A stretch of 43,703 bases of DNA from an uncultured Prevotellaceae bacterium (GTDB lineage Bacteria > Bacteroidota > Bacteroidia > Bacteroidales > Bacteroidaceae): assembly GCA_947303855.1 (NCBI GenBank), contig CAMYZO010000019.1, positions 1 to 43,703 on the forward strand, written 5' to 3'. Shown piece after piece: positions 5,583 through 12,666 of this stretch; within the stretch, counting starts at the first letter, position 1, and every line of letters begins with the position of its first letter. The translations under genes and the position numbers were made by a program. Below the pieces are notes generated by a model. That model did not search any database. It was not told the DNA's origin and saw only the letters and a program-made list of their open reading frames with translations.

Positions 5583-6812
5583 ATGAGTAGACGTGTAGTG
5601 GTAACGGGCATGGGCATCTGGTCGTGTCTGGGCACCAGTCTTGAGGAGGTCAGACAGTCGCTCTATGCGGGGCGCTCCGGCATCGGCATCGACGAGGCCC
5701 GCCTGGCGTATGGCTACCAGTCGGGACTGACGGGTATCGTCCCGCAGCCCGTCCTGAAAGGTCTGCTGCACCGCCGTCTGCGCGTGGGACTTTCAGAGGA
5801 GGCGGAGTATGCCTATATGGCTGCCCGTGAGTGCTTCGATATGGCAGGTGTTACCGACGACTTCCTGCAGCAGCACGAGGTGGGTATCATCTTTGGTAAC
5901 GACTCCTCGGCGAAGCCCGTCATCGAGGCTGCCAACATCATGGCCGAGAAGCACGACTCCGAGCTGTTGGGTTCCGGCCTTGTTTTCCAGTCGATGAACT
6001 CGACAGTGAACATGAACCTGAGCACCATCTTCCACCTGCGTGGCATCAACTTCACCATCTCGTCGGCCTGTGCCAGCGGCTCCCATAGCATCGGCATCGG
6101 CTACCTGCTCATCAAGCAGGGGCTGCAGGACCGCGTGTTGGTGGGTGGCGCACAGGAGACCAACTATTATTCCATGGCCACCTTCGATGCCCTGGGTGCC
6201 TTCTCCAAGCGCATGGCCGAGCCTACACGCGCCAGCCGCCCCTTCGACCGCGATCGCGACGGTCTGATACCTTCAGGTGGTGCTGCCGCCCTGCTGCTCG
6301 AAGACTACGACAGTGCCTGCCAGCGCGGTGCCACCATCTTGGCTGAGGTGGTGGGCTACGGCTTCTCCAGCAACGGCATGGGTGGCATCTCACAACCCAA
6401 CGACGACGGTTCGGTGATAGCCATGACCCGCGCCCTGAAGGATGCCGGTCTGACACCTGACGATATCGACTATATCAACGCCCACGCCACCTCTACGCCG
6501 CAAGGCGACCAGACGGAGGCCATAGCCTTGGATCGTCTGTTCGGTGGCCACCATGCCCTCATCTCGTCTACCAAAGGCATGACGGGCCATGAGTGCTGGA
6601 TGGCAGGTGCTTCAGAGGCTGTCTACAGCATCTTGATGATGCAGCACAACTTCGTGGCTCCTAACGTCAATTTCGAGCACCCCGATGAATACAGCAAATC
6701 CTTGAACTTGGCCTTGAAGACCATTGACACAGAGGTGAATACCGTCCTATCTAACTCCTTTGGCTTTGGCGGTACGAATAGTGCATTAGTGATCAAGAAA
6801 GCTGATTATTAA
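5583..6812 (+). CDS. Beta-ketoacyl-ACP synthase (FabF/KASII type), polyene cluster KS 1
   Basis: Condenses malonyl-ACP with the growing acyl chain. The 409-aa protein has the full thiolase-fold KS signature: nucleophile Cys163 (SSACASGSH), His301 (NAHATSTPQGD) and His336 (STKGMTGHE), plus the C-terminal NSFGFGGTNSALV. The start VVVTGMGIWSCLG is standard. It is preceded by the hairpin and AAATCG repeats rather than by a recognisable promoter. The triad is complete, so it should be active; whether it works alone or pairs with one of the KS-fold partners downstream cannot be told from sequence. The GHE after GMTG and the WMAGASEAV segment set it apart from housekeeping FabF. Confidence 0.93.
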   Translation: MSRRVVVTGMGIWSCLGTSLEEVRQSLYAGRSGIGIDEARLAYGYQSGLTGIVPQPVLKGLLHRRLRVGLSEEAEYAYMAARECFDMAGVTDDFLQQHEVGIIFGNDSSAKPVIEAANIMAEKHDSELLGSGLVFQSMNSTVNMNLSTIFHLRGINFTISSACASGSHSIGIGYLLIKQGLQDRVLVGGAQETNYYSMATFDALGAFSKRMAEPTRASRPFDRDRDGLIPSGGAAALLLEDYDSACQRGATILAEVVGYGFSSNGMGGISQPNDDGSVIAMTRALKDAGLTPDDIDYINAHATSTPQGDQTEAIALDRLFGGHHALISSTKGMTGHECWMAGASEAVYSILMMQHNFVAPNVNFEHPDEYSKSLNLALKTIDTEVNTVLSNSFGFGGTNSALVIKKADY

Positions 6813-6834
6813 CTAACAAAATAACAGAATAAGT

Positions 6835-7440
6835 ATGAAAAAAGTATTGATGACAGCCCTGGTGGTGCTGATGACGTTAAGTGCGAGTGCCCAGGCATTG
6901 GTAGTGAAGAGTGGAAGTCTGAAGCCCCTGCTCCAGAAAGACAAGACGGCAGCCCTGACCATTGATTTCTCGAAAGCCAAGATGGCCGAACTGTCGAAGA
7001 AAGAGCTGACGGATAAGCTGATGATGGACTACCTGAAGGAGAAGGACCCTACTACCTATAATATATGGGACAAGCATGTTGAGGAGTGCCACGACTTTTT
7101 TGAAGAGCGCTGGAACGACGAGAAGGCTACTGCCAAGATTGACGATGACAAGAAAGCCGACTACACCATCAATGTCAAGTTCGACTATATAGATTTCGGC
7201 AGCACCGGAGCTGCTTTGTGGAGCTGGAACCGAAAGAGCGGTGGCGTCATAATGCGTGGCAACGTGGAGGTTGTCGCTGCCGATGGAACCAATGTCTGTA
7301 CCGTTGAAGTGAACGACTTCCGTGGCAACGCCACCAGAGGCTTTGACATGAAAGTACCCAGCTTCGGTCGCCGTATGGCCCTCTTTCACAAGAGTCTGGC
7401 CAAGGAACTGTTTGATTTAGCCAAGAAAGAGAAGAATTGA
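6835..7440 (+). CDS. Secreted protein of unknown function inside the polyene cluster
   Basis: 201 aa with a clear signal peptide (MKKVLMTALVVLMTLSASAQA) and probable cleavage after SASAQA. The mature part is rich in Lys and Asp, with TIDFSKAKMAELSKKELTDK, a central WDKHVEECHDFFEERW segment containing the mature part's first Cys, and a beta-rich C-terminal half (DYTINVKFDYIDFGSTGAAL, GGVIMRGNVEVV). No lipobox is seen, so it should be soluble in the periplasm. The stop TGA overlaps the methyltransferase ATG (TGATG), which ties it tightly to the operon. I do not recognise the family. By position it may help handle or anchor the polyene lipid outside the inner membrane, which is inference only. 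Confidence 0.8.
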   Translation: MKKVLMTALVVLMTLSASAQALVVKSGSLKPLLQKDKTAALTIDFSKAKMAELSKKELTDKLMMDYLKEKDPTTYNIWDKHVEECHDFFEERWNDEKATAKIDDDKKADYTINVKFDYIDFGSTGAALWSWNRKSGGVIMRGNVEVVAADGTNVCTVEVNDFRGNATRGFDMKVPSFGRRMALFHKSLAKELFDLAKKEKN

Positions 7441-8546
7441 TGGAGCTGAGTCCTGCCCTGAAGAAAGCCTATACCAAGGAACAGCTGTCGGCTCGCGAAG
7501 CCCAGCGCCTGGCAGAATTTATAGCCTGGGGACCTGTGGTGTTTCAGGCTTCGAGGCTGATGGTGAAGTGGGGCATCTTTGACTTGCTACGCGATGCAGA
7601 CAAGGGCTTGACGCGTCAGGAGGTGTGCGAGAAGACAGGCCTGTCAGACTATGCCGTGAAGTGTCTGCTGGAAGCATCACTTTGTATCGGTACGGTGCTC
7701 GTAGAGCCTGCTACCGATCGCTTCTCGCTGTCGAAGACGGGCTGGTTCCTGATTAACGACCCTGCCACACGGGTGAATATCGACTTCAATCACGACGTGA
7801 ACTATGAAGGATGGTTCCATCTGGAAGAATCGCTCCAGAACGGCAAGCCTGAGGGACTGAAGCACTTTGGCGACTGGCCTACGGTCTATGAGGGTCTTTC
7901 CAGCCTTCCCCCACAGGTGCAGAAAAGCTGGTTTGGCTTCGACCATTTTTACAGCGACTCGTCATTTCCTGAGGCTTTGGAGATAATCTTCAAGCAGCAT
8001 CATGTGAAGTCGCTCTACGATGTGGGCGGCAATACAGGCAAGTGGGCTTTGCAATGCGTGGGTTACGACCCTGAAGTGGAAGTGACCATCCTCGACTTGC
8101 CCCAGCAGCTTGCTATGATGCGTGAAAACATCAATGGGCGGACGGGGGCTGAGCGTATCAGCAGCTACGGCATAAACCTTCTGGATAAAGCTGCCACCTT
8201 CCCACAGCGTGAAGGTGGACTCGATGCCATCTGGATGAGCCAGTTTCTCGACTGCTTCAGCATGGAACAGATTGTCGACATCCTGAAGCGTGCCAAAGTG
8301 GCGATGACCCAGCAAACTCGTATCTATATCATGGAGACGCTTTGGGACAGGCAACGCTTTGAGACCGCTGCCTTCTGTCTGACGATGACGAGTCTCTACT
8401 TTACGGCTATCGCCAATGGCAATTCGAAGATGTACAACACCGAGGACATGGAAGCTTGTATCCGTGAAGCTGGACTTGAAATAGAGCAGATCCACGACAA
8501 TCTGGGACTGGGACACAGCATCATAGTAGTGAAGAAAAACAGATAA
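7440..8546 (+). CDS. SAM-dependent O-methyltransferase-like protein
   Basis: 368-aa methyltransferase of the two-domain plant-type/antibiotic O-methyltransferase architecture. An N-terminal dimerisation/winged-helix region (LMVKWGIFDLL, LTRQEVCEKTGLSDYAVKCL) precedes a Rossmann SAM domain with motif I LYDVGGNTGKW (192-202), motif II VTILDLPQQL, and a late WMSQFLDCFS segment. Aryl-polyene clusters often carry a methyltransferase for the aryl head group, so ring O-methylation of the polyene is the likely role. The His and Glu usual for general-base O-methylation cannot be assigned with certainty. It starts one base inside the stop codon of the secreted-protein gene, so the two are translationally coupled. 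Confidence 0.82.
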   Translation: MELSPALKKAYTKEQLSAREAQRLAEFIAWGPVVFQASRLMVKWGIFDLLRDADKGLTRQEVCEKTGLSDYAVKCLLEASLCIGTVLVEPATDRFSLSKTGWFLINDPATRVNIDFNHDVNYEGWFHLEESLQNGKPEGLKHFGDWPTVYEGLSSLPPQVQKSWFGFDHFYSDSSFPEALEIIFKQHHVKSLYDVGGNTGKWALQCVGYDPEVEVTILDLPQQLAMMRENINGRTGAERISSYGINLLDKAATFPQREGGLDAIWMSQFLDCFSMEQIVDILKRAKVAMTQQTRIYIMETLWDRQRFETAAFCLTMTSLYFTAIANGNSKMYNTEDMEACIREAGLEIEQIHDNLGLGHSIIVVKKNR

Positions 8547-8559
8547 AAACAACCATACA

Positions 8560-8802
8560 ATGGAAAGAAAAGAAATTGAAGAGAAAGTCAGGGAGTTCCT
8601 GATTGACGATTTAGAGGTGGATGAAGAGAAAATTGTCCCGGAAGCCCTGCTGAAGGATGACCTTGGTATTGACAGCCTCGACTTCGTCGACATCGTCGTC
8701 ATCGTCGAGAAGAAGTTCGGCTTTAAGATCAAACCCGACGAGATGGCCACCGTGAAGACGCTGGCACAGTTCTGCGACTACATCGAGAGTAAGGTAGGGT
8801 AG
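8560..8802 (+). CDS. Acyl carrier protein 1 of the polyene cluster
   Basis: 80-aa acidic four-helix carrier protein. The phosphopantetheine attachment site is Ser39 in DDLGIDSLDFVDIV. It carries intermediates as thioesters between KS, KR and dehydratase. It sits between the methyltransferase and the LpxL-like acyltransferase, with only 4 nt to the latter. The DSLD motif is close to housekeeping AcpP, unlike the second ACP at 12263, which has LDSIDALEL. The two may play different parts, for example starter loading versus chain extension. A separate phosphopantetheinyl transferase is not encoded here. Confidence 0.93.
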   Translation: MERKEIEEKVREFLIDDLEVDEEKIVPEALLKDDLGIDSLDFVDIVVIVEKKFGFKIKPDEMATVKTLAQFCDYIESKVG

Positions 8803-8806
8803 GGCG

Positions 8807-9718
8807 ATGCAGCAGAGGGAGTGGAGCGGCGGCACCCAGGGCAGCCAGTGGATGCACCGTATGCTGATACGGTCGCTCAAGGTGCTGAACCTGCGTTTTG
8901 TCTACTTAGGCATGGCCCTCTTCGTCGTACCCTTCTACATGCTCCTCGCCCACAAGGGCTACCTGGCCCAGTACCGCTATTTCCGCCGGCGCCAGGGCTA
9001 CGGGGTGTGGCGCGCCTTCCGTGGTGTCTACATGAACCACTACCGCTTCGGTCAGGTAATCATCGACCGCTTCGCCGCATACGCCGGTCGCACGTTCCAG
9101 TTCGACCTCGACGGCTATGACCTGTTCTGCCAGCTATGCCAGCAGCCTGAGGGCCTGCTCGTGCTGAGCAGCCATGCGGGCAACTACGAGCTGGCAGGCT
9201 ACGCCTTCAAGGCCGCTGCCAAGCGTTTCAACATGCTGATGCTGCCCGACGCGTCGCCCACGGTGACACACTATCGCCAGCAAATCCTGTCAAAGAACAA
9301 CATCCGGCTGATACCCATTGCCGACGACCTGTCGCATCTGTTCCTCCTGAACGAGGCCCTGGCCGGTGGTGAGATTGTGAGCATGGCCGCCGACCGCATC
9401 TTCGGTTCTCCCCGCTCTGTCATTTGCACGCTGCTGGGGACCTGCGCCCCCTTCCCACTGGGGCCCTTTGCCCTGGCCGTGCAGCGTCAGGTGCCCGTGG
9501 TGGCCATCTTCGTCATGAAGGAGTCGGCCTACCGTTACAAGGTCTGCATACGCCGCATAGAGGCTGACCCCTCGCTGCCGCGCCGCCAGCAGCCGCAGCA
9601 GCTAGCCCGTGCCTATGTCGCCGAGTTAGATAGCATCCTGCGGCAGTATCCTGAACAGTGGTTTAACTATTACGATTTTTGGAAAGACAATGGAGACAAC
9701 AAACCTGGAAACGATTGA
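8807..9718 (+). CDS. LpxL/HtrB-like acyltransferase of the polyene cluster
   Basis: 303 aa, related to lipid A late acyltransferases (LPLAT superfamily). An N-terminal membrane-anchoring segment (RFVYLGMALFVVPFYMLLAH, about 31-49) precedes the catalytic HX4E motif His123-Glu128 in LSSHAGNYELAG, and a conserved MAADRIFGSPR region follows. Homologous proteins occur in aryl-polyene clusters (ApeD-like) and are thought to transfer the acyl/polyene chain from ACP to a lipid acceptor at the inner membrane. It starts 4 nt after the ACP stop, and its 3' end overlaps the dehydratase gene by 29 nt. Identification as an LpxL-type acyltransferase is firm; acceptor and donor are inferred. Confidence 0.85.
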   Translation: MQQREWSGGTQGSQWMHRMLIRSLKVLNLRFVYLGMALFVVPFYMLLAHKGYLAQYRYFRRRQGYGVWRAFRGVYMNHYRFGQVIIDRFAAYAGRTFQFDLDGYDLFCQLCQQPEGLLVLSSHAGNYELAGYAFKAAAKRFNMLMLPDASPTVTHYRQQILSKNNIRLIPIADDLSHLFLLNEALAGGEIVSMAADRIFGSPRSVICTLLGTCAPFPLGPFALAVQRQVPVVAIFVMKESAYRYKVCIRRIEADPSLPRRQQPQQLARAYVAELDSILRQYPEQWFNYYDFWKDNGDNKPGND

Positions 9719-10145
9719 CGTGCTGACGCTGCTGCCCCAGCGCCCGCCGTTTGTCATGATTGATGCCCTGACCAGTCTCGACGAGACTACCACCACGTCG
9801 CGGCTGACCGTACGCCCCGACAACCTCTTCGTTGAGGCCGACGGCACGCTCAACCCCTGTGCCCTGGTAGAGAATATGGCACAGACCTGTGCCGCACGCC
9901 TGGGCTATGTCAATACCTATATTAATAAGGGGCCGGTGCGCTTAGGCTTCATTGGCGGCATCAAGCACCTTGAGGTGGTGCGCCCCGCCCGTCTTGGCGA
10001 GACGCTCACCACCCATGTCGCCGTGGTGCAGGAGGTGCTGCAGACAACGCTCGTCCGCTGCACCGTCAGCGTGGGCAGCGAGGTGATTGCCGCCGGCGAC
10101 CTGAAGATAGCCATGACCGATATCAAAGCCGCTGATGATGAGTAA
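9690..10145 (+). CDS. FabZ-like hot-dog dehydratase subunit lacking the catalytic His (ApeP-like)
   Basis: 151-aa hot-dog protein. It starts with VLTLLPQRPPFVMIDAL, the FabZ N-terminal block. The helix that in FabZ reads HFPGxPIxPGVLxxEAMAQ reads here FVEADGTLNPCALVENMAQT: Glu61 aligns with the FabZ catalytic Glu, but the catalytic His is missing. The hot-dog protein at 16330 has the opposite pattern. This suggests the two form a heterodimer with one composite active site, as known for ApeI-ApeP type dehydratases. Its start lies inside the acyltransferase gene and its end overlaps the thioesterase start, so it is translated as part of one operon. Confidence 0.85.
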   Translation: METTNLETIDVLTLLPQRPPFVMIDALTSLDETTTTSRLTVRPDNLFVEADGTLNPCALVENMAQTCAARLGYVNTYINKGPVRLGFIGGIKHLEVVRPARLGETLTTHVAVVQEVLQTTLVRCTVSVGSEVIAAGDLKIAMTDIKAADDE

Positions 10146-10563
10146 CCGTGAACTGAAAGCCTCAAAGGTGTTCGATGTCCGCTTCAGCGAGGTCGACTCC
10201 ATGAACGTTGTGTGGCACGGCTCCTACATGCTCTACTTCGAGGATGCCCGCGAGGAGTTTGGCCGCCAGTATCAGCTGGATTATATGCGTATGTCTGACG
10301 AGGGCTACTATGCCCCGCTGATTGATATGGAGTTCCATTACCGCCGCCCCATCCTCTACGGCATGCGTCCCCGCATCGACATCATCTACCGTTACACGGA
10401 GGCCGCCAAGATTGTGTTCGACTACGAGATACACAACTCCGAGACCGACGAGTTGATGGCCACAGGCCACTCCGTCCAGGTGTTTATGGACAAAGACTAC
10501 CAACTGGTGTGGGCCAACCCCGACTTCTATGTTGCGTGGAAAGAGAAATGGTTTGGAAAATAG
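10135..10563 (+). CDS. Hot-dog thioesterase (4-hydroxybenzoyl-CoA thioesterase/YbgC-like)
   Basis: 142-aa single hot-dog domain with the family hallmark FSEVDSMNVVWHGSYMLYFE followed by DAREEFGRQY. The Asp in EVDSMNVV matches the catalytic Asp of the 4HBT/YbgC class. It would hydrolyse acyl-thioesters, releasing chains or clearing stalled ACP (ApeK-like role). Two in-frame start codons occur (10135 and 10138), overlapping the dehydratase gene by 11 or 8 nt. The 3' end overlaps the following KS by 16 nt. Fold is certain; substrate is inferred from the cluster. Confidence 0.88.
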   Translation: MMSNRELKASKVFDVRFSEVDSMNVVWHGSYMLYFEDAREEFGRQYQLDYMRMSDEGYYAPLIDMEFHYRRPILYGMRPRIDIIYRYTEAAKIVFDYEIHNSETDELMATGHSVQVFMDKDYQLVWANPDFYVAWKEKWFGK

Positions 10564-11681
10564 CAGACAATATCTACTCGCCACTGGGCGTGACGACGGC
10601 CGCTAACTATGCTGCCGTCAGCCAGGGGCGTAGCATGCTCCGCAGTTACGAGGCCGGCACGTTAGGCGTGCCCGAGCCGTTTACGGCCTCGCTCTTCTAC
10701 TGGGACAGTGTGCCCTCGTTGGAGGGCTATACCCGCTTTGAGCGCATCGTCATCCAGAGCATTGCTGAAGCTTTGTCACAGACAGCCATCGACCCTCATT
10801 CCAACCGTCTGCTGTTTATCCTGGCCACAACAAAAGGTAACATCGGACTGCTCGATGCCTGTCCGTCGCCCTATCCCCAAGAGCGTGTGCTGCCGGGCGT
10901 GGCTGCCCAGGCCGTCGCCCGCCATTTCGGCTTCCGTAACCAGCCGCTGGTGGTCAGCAATGCCTGCATCAGCGGACTCTCCGCACAGCTCACGGCCATG
11001 CGCCTGCTGCAGACAGGTGCCTACGATGTAGCCGTTGTCTGCGGTGCCGACGTGCTGTCGCGCTTCATCGTCAGCGGCTTCAGTTCGCTCAAGGCATTGT
11101 CACCCTGTGACTGCCGTCCGTTCGATATCGAGCGCGTAGGACTGAACCTTGGCGAGGCAGCGGCCACCATCGTCTATGCCGCCCGTCCCCTGCCGTCTCA
11201 GACTGCAGACGCTGGCTGGCAGGCCGTCGGCGGTGCCGTCCGCAACGATGCCTACCACATCTCCAGTCCGTCGCCCCGGGGCGAGGGCTGCTGTCAGGCC
11301 ATCCGTGCTGCCTTAGGCGAAAGCCCTGCCGCCGATCTGGCCTTCATCAATGCCCACGGCACGGCCACGCTCTATAACGACCAGATGGAGTCTGCCGCCA
11401 TCCACCGTGCCGGACTGTCTGCCGTGCCGGTGAACTCTCTGAAAGGCTATTACGGCCACACCATGGGAGCCGCCGGCGTACTCGAGACCGTTCTCTCCAT
11501 GGCAGCCCTCGACCACGGCATCATCCCCGCCACCCGTGGCTATGAGGAGCTGGGCGTGTCGCATCCCCTCATGCTCAGCGCCAGCCATCAGCCTACCGGC
11601 AAGCGTGCTTTCCTGAAGCTGCTGTCGGGCTTCGGCGGTTGTAATGCGGCCATGCTGTTCAGGAAAGGAGGTGTGTCATGA
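10548..11681 (+). CDS. Beta-ketoacyl-ACP synthase, polyene cluster KS 2
   Basis: 377-aa KS with complete triad: Cys140 (VSNACISGLSAQ), His270 (INAHGTATLYNDQ) and His304 (LKGYYGHTMGAAG). The N-terminus (MVWKIADNIYSPLG) is unusual for a KS because it lacks the VVITGxG strand, and the C-terminal loop is LSGFGGCNAAML instead of NSFGFGGxNxxL. The start at 10548 is chosen because upstream in-frame sequence lies inside the thioesterase coding region with no homologous character. The stop overlaps the next start (ATGA), coupling it to the 184-aa half-KS protein. The adjacent pair suggests a KS/accessory heterodimer. It is clearly distinct from KS 1 and KS 3. Confidence 0.9.
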   Translation: MVWKIADNIYSPLGVTTAANYAAVSQGRSMLRSYEAGTLGVPEPFTASLFYWDSVPSLEGYTRFERIVIQSIAEALSQTAIDPHSNRLLFILATTKGNIGLLDACPSPYPQERVLPGVAAQAVARHFGFRNQPLVVSNACISGLSAQLTAMRLLQTGAYDVAVVCGADVLSRFIVSGFSSLKALSPCDCRPFDIERVGLNLGEAAATIVYAARPLPSQTADAGWQAVGGAVRNDAYHISSPSPRGEGCCQAIRAALGESPAADLAFINAHGTATLYNDQMESAAIHRAGLSAVPVNSLKGYYGHTMGAAGVLETVLSMAALDHGIIPATRGYEELGVSHPLMLSASHQPTGKRAFLKLLSGFGGCNAAMLFRKGGVS

Positions 11682-12232
11682 CCGTGACGCAGCAGGTAAG
11701 GATTACCCCCGAGGGTGTGACCGTCAACGGCCGTCCCCTCCCTGTTGATGCCCGTGGCACGTCGGTGCTCACGGCCCTCTACCGCGCTGAGGTCAACGAC
11801 TACCCGCGGTTCTTCAAGATGGACCCGCTGTCGAAGCTCGGCTTCCTGGCCTCCAAGCTGTTGCTGAAGGCCGACGGCAGCCGTCATGCCGACAGCGCCG
11901 ACCGTGCCGTCATCCTCTTCGGCCGCAGCGGCTCCCTCTGTTGCGACCGCAGTTATCAGCAGACGATTGAACATGCCGACGACTATTTCCCCAGTCCCTC
12001 GCTCTTCGTCTGCACCCTGCCCAACATCGTGACGGGCGAGATAGCCCTGCGTAACGGCTATCACGGCGAAACGGCCTTCTACCTGCTGGAGCACCGCGAC
12101 GAGCAGCTCATGCGGCTCACCGTTGAGGCCGCGCTCCACGACGGCACCGCCAGCAGCGTCGTCTGCGGCTGGATAGACTATGCGTCTGACACCCAGTTCG
12201 TAGCTGAGCTGGAATTGAACATCAAAGACTAA
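11678..12232 (+). CDS. Half-length ketosynthase-like protein without active-site residues
   Basis: 184 aa resembling only the N-terminal half of a KS: FFKMDPLSKLGFLASKLLLK, RAVILFGRSGSLCCDRSY, and FPSPSLFVCTLPNIVTGEIA followed by LRNGYHGETAFYLL, where a KS would have its nucleophile Cys segment. No catalytic Cys or His motifs remain. Only 30 nt follow before the next gene, so this is not a frameshifted full-length KS. Short proteins of this kind (beta-ketoacyl synthase N-terminal-like) occur in aryl-polyene/flexirubin clusters. A role as chain-length or structural partner of KS 2 is inferred from the ATGA overlap. Function is otherwise unknown. Confidence 0.75.
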   Translation: MTVTQQVRITPEGVTVNGRPLPVDARGTSVLTALYRAEVNDYPRFFKMDPLSKLGFLASKLLLKADGSRHADSADRAVILFGRSGSLCCDRSYQQTIEHADDYFPSPSLFVCTLPNIVTGEIALRNGYHGETAFYLLEHRDEQLMRLTVEAALHDGTASSVVCGWIDYASDTQFVAELELNIKD

Positions 12233-12262
12233 AACATTGAAACCACAAGAATATAGAAAACA

Positions 12263-12520
12263 ATGGAAGAACTGATACTGGAACTGAAGAAGCAGTTGAT
12301 TGAAGTGTTGAACCTTGAGGACATGCAGCCCGACGACATCGATAACGATGCCCCCCTCTTTGGCGAGGGCCTGGGTCTCGACTCCATCGATGCTCTGGAA
12401 CTCATCGTCATGATGGAGAAGCAGTATGGCATCAAGATCAAGGACCCTGCTGCCGGCAAGGACATCTTCAAGTCGGTAGCCGTCATGGCCGACTACATCA
12501 GCCGCAACCGTACTAAGTGA
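12263..12520 (+). CDS. Acyl carrier protein 2 of the polyene cluster
   Basis: 85-aa ACP with phosphopantetheine Ser41 in GLGLDSIDALELIV. The DSIDALEL motif and the preceding LFGEGLGLDS are characteristic of ACPs in aryl-polyene and related type II systems, differing from AcpP-like ACP 1. It lies 30 nt after the half-KS gene and 10 nt before hairpin repeat copy 2. It probably works with KS 3 and the CLF-like protein encoded directly downstream. Confidence 0.93.
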   Translation: MEELILELKKQLIEVLNLEDMQPDDIDNDAPLFGEGLGLDSIDALELIVMMEKQYGIKIKDPAAGKDIFKSVAVMADYISRNRTK

Positions 12521-12530
12521 ATTTTTTAAT

Positions 12531-12620
12531 AACGACAACTTAGACAACTATGACAACTTTACAACATTTTAAGAACGTGAAAAGTGAGAAAAAGTTGTCC
12601 AAGTTGTTCAAGTTGTCGTT
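12531..12620. repeat. Hairpin repeat with AACGACAACT/AGTTGTCGTT termini, copy 2
   Basis: 90-bp element of 30-nt arm, 30-nt loop and 30-nt arm. The arms (12531-12560 and 12591-12620) pair at 26 of 30 positions and are built from three GACAACT-like units each. It is the uninterrupted version of the element at 5423-5539, again between an upstream cluster gene and a KS gene. It could form a long RNA hairpin in the operon transcript or be a mobile intergenic repeat. No T-run follows it. Confidence 0.88.
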
Positions 12621-12621
12621 T

Positions 12622-12659
12622 AAATAAATCGTAAATCGAAAATCGTAAATCGTAAATAA
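12622..12659. repeat. AAATCGTAA short tandem repeat, copy 2
   Basis: Five AAATAA/AAATCG-type units end with AAATCGTAAATAA, 7 nt before the TTG start of KS 3. It matches the block at 5547-5577. Confidence 0.8.
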
Positions 12660-12666
12660 TAAAGGG

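Noticed and set aside
9735..9760. Loss of a catalytic His in the PQRPPF motif of the dehydratase at 9690 (FabZ has PHRxPF)
   Set aside because: That His is not the FabZ catalytic one; the catalytic His belongs to HFPGxP. The substitution there is the meaningful one.
11678..12232. Half-KS gene as a frameshifted pseudogene
   Set aside because: The next gene (ACP) starts 30 nt after its stop, so there is no leftover C-terminal half, and the start is coupled by ATGA to KS 2.
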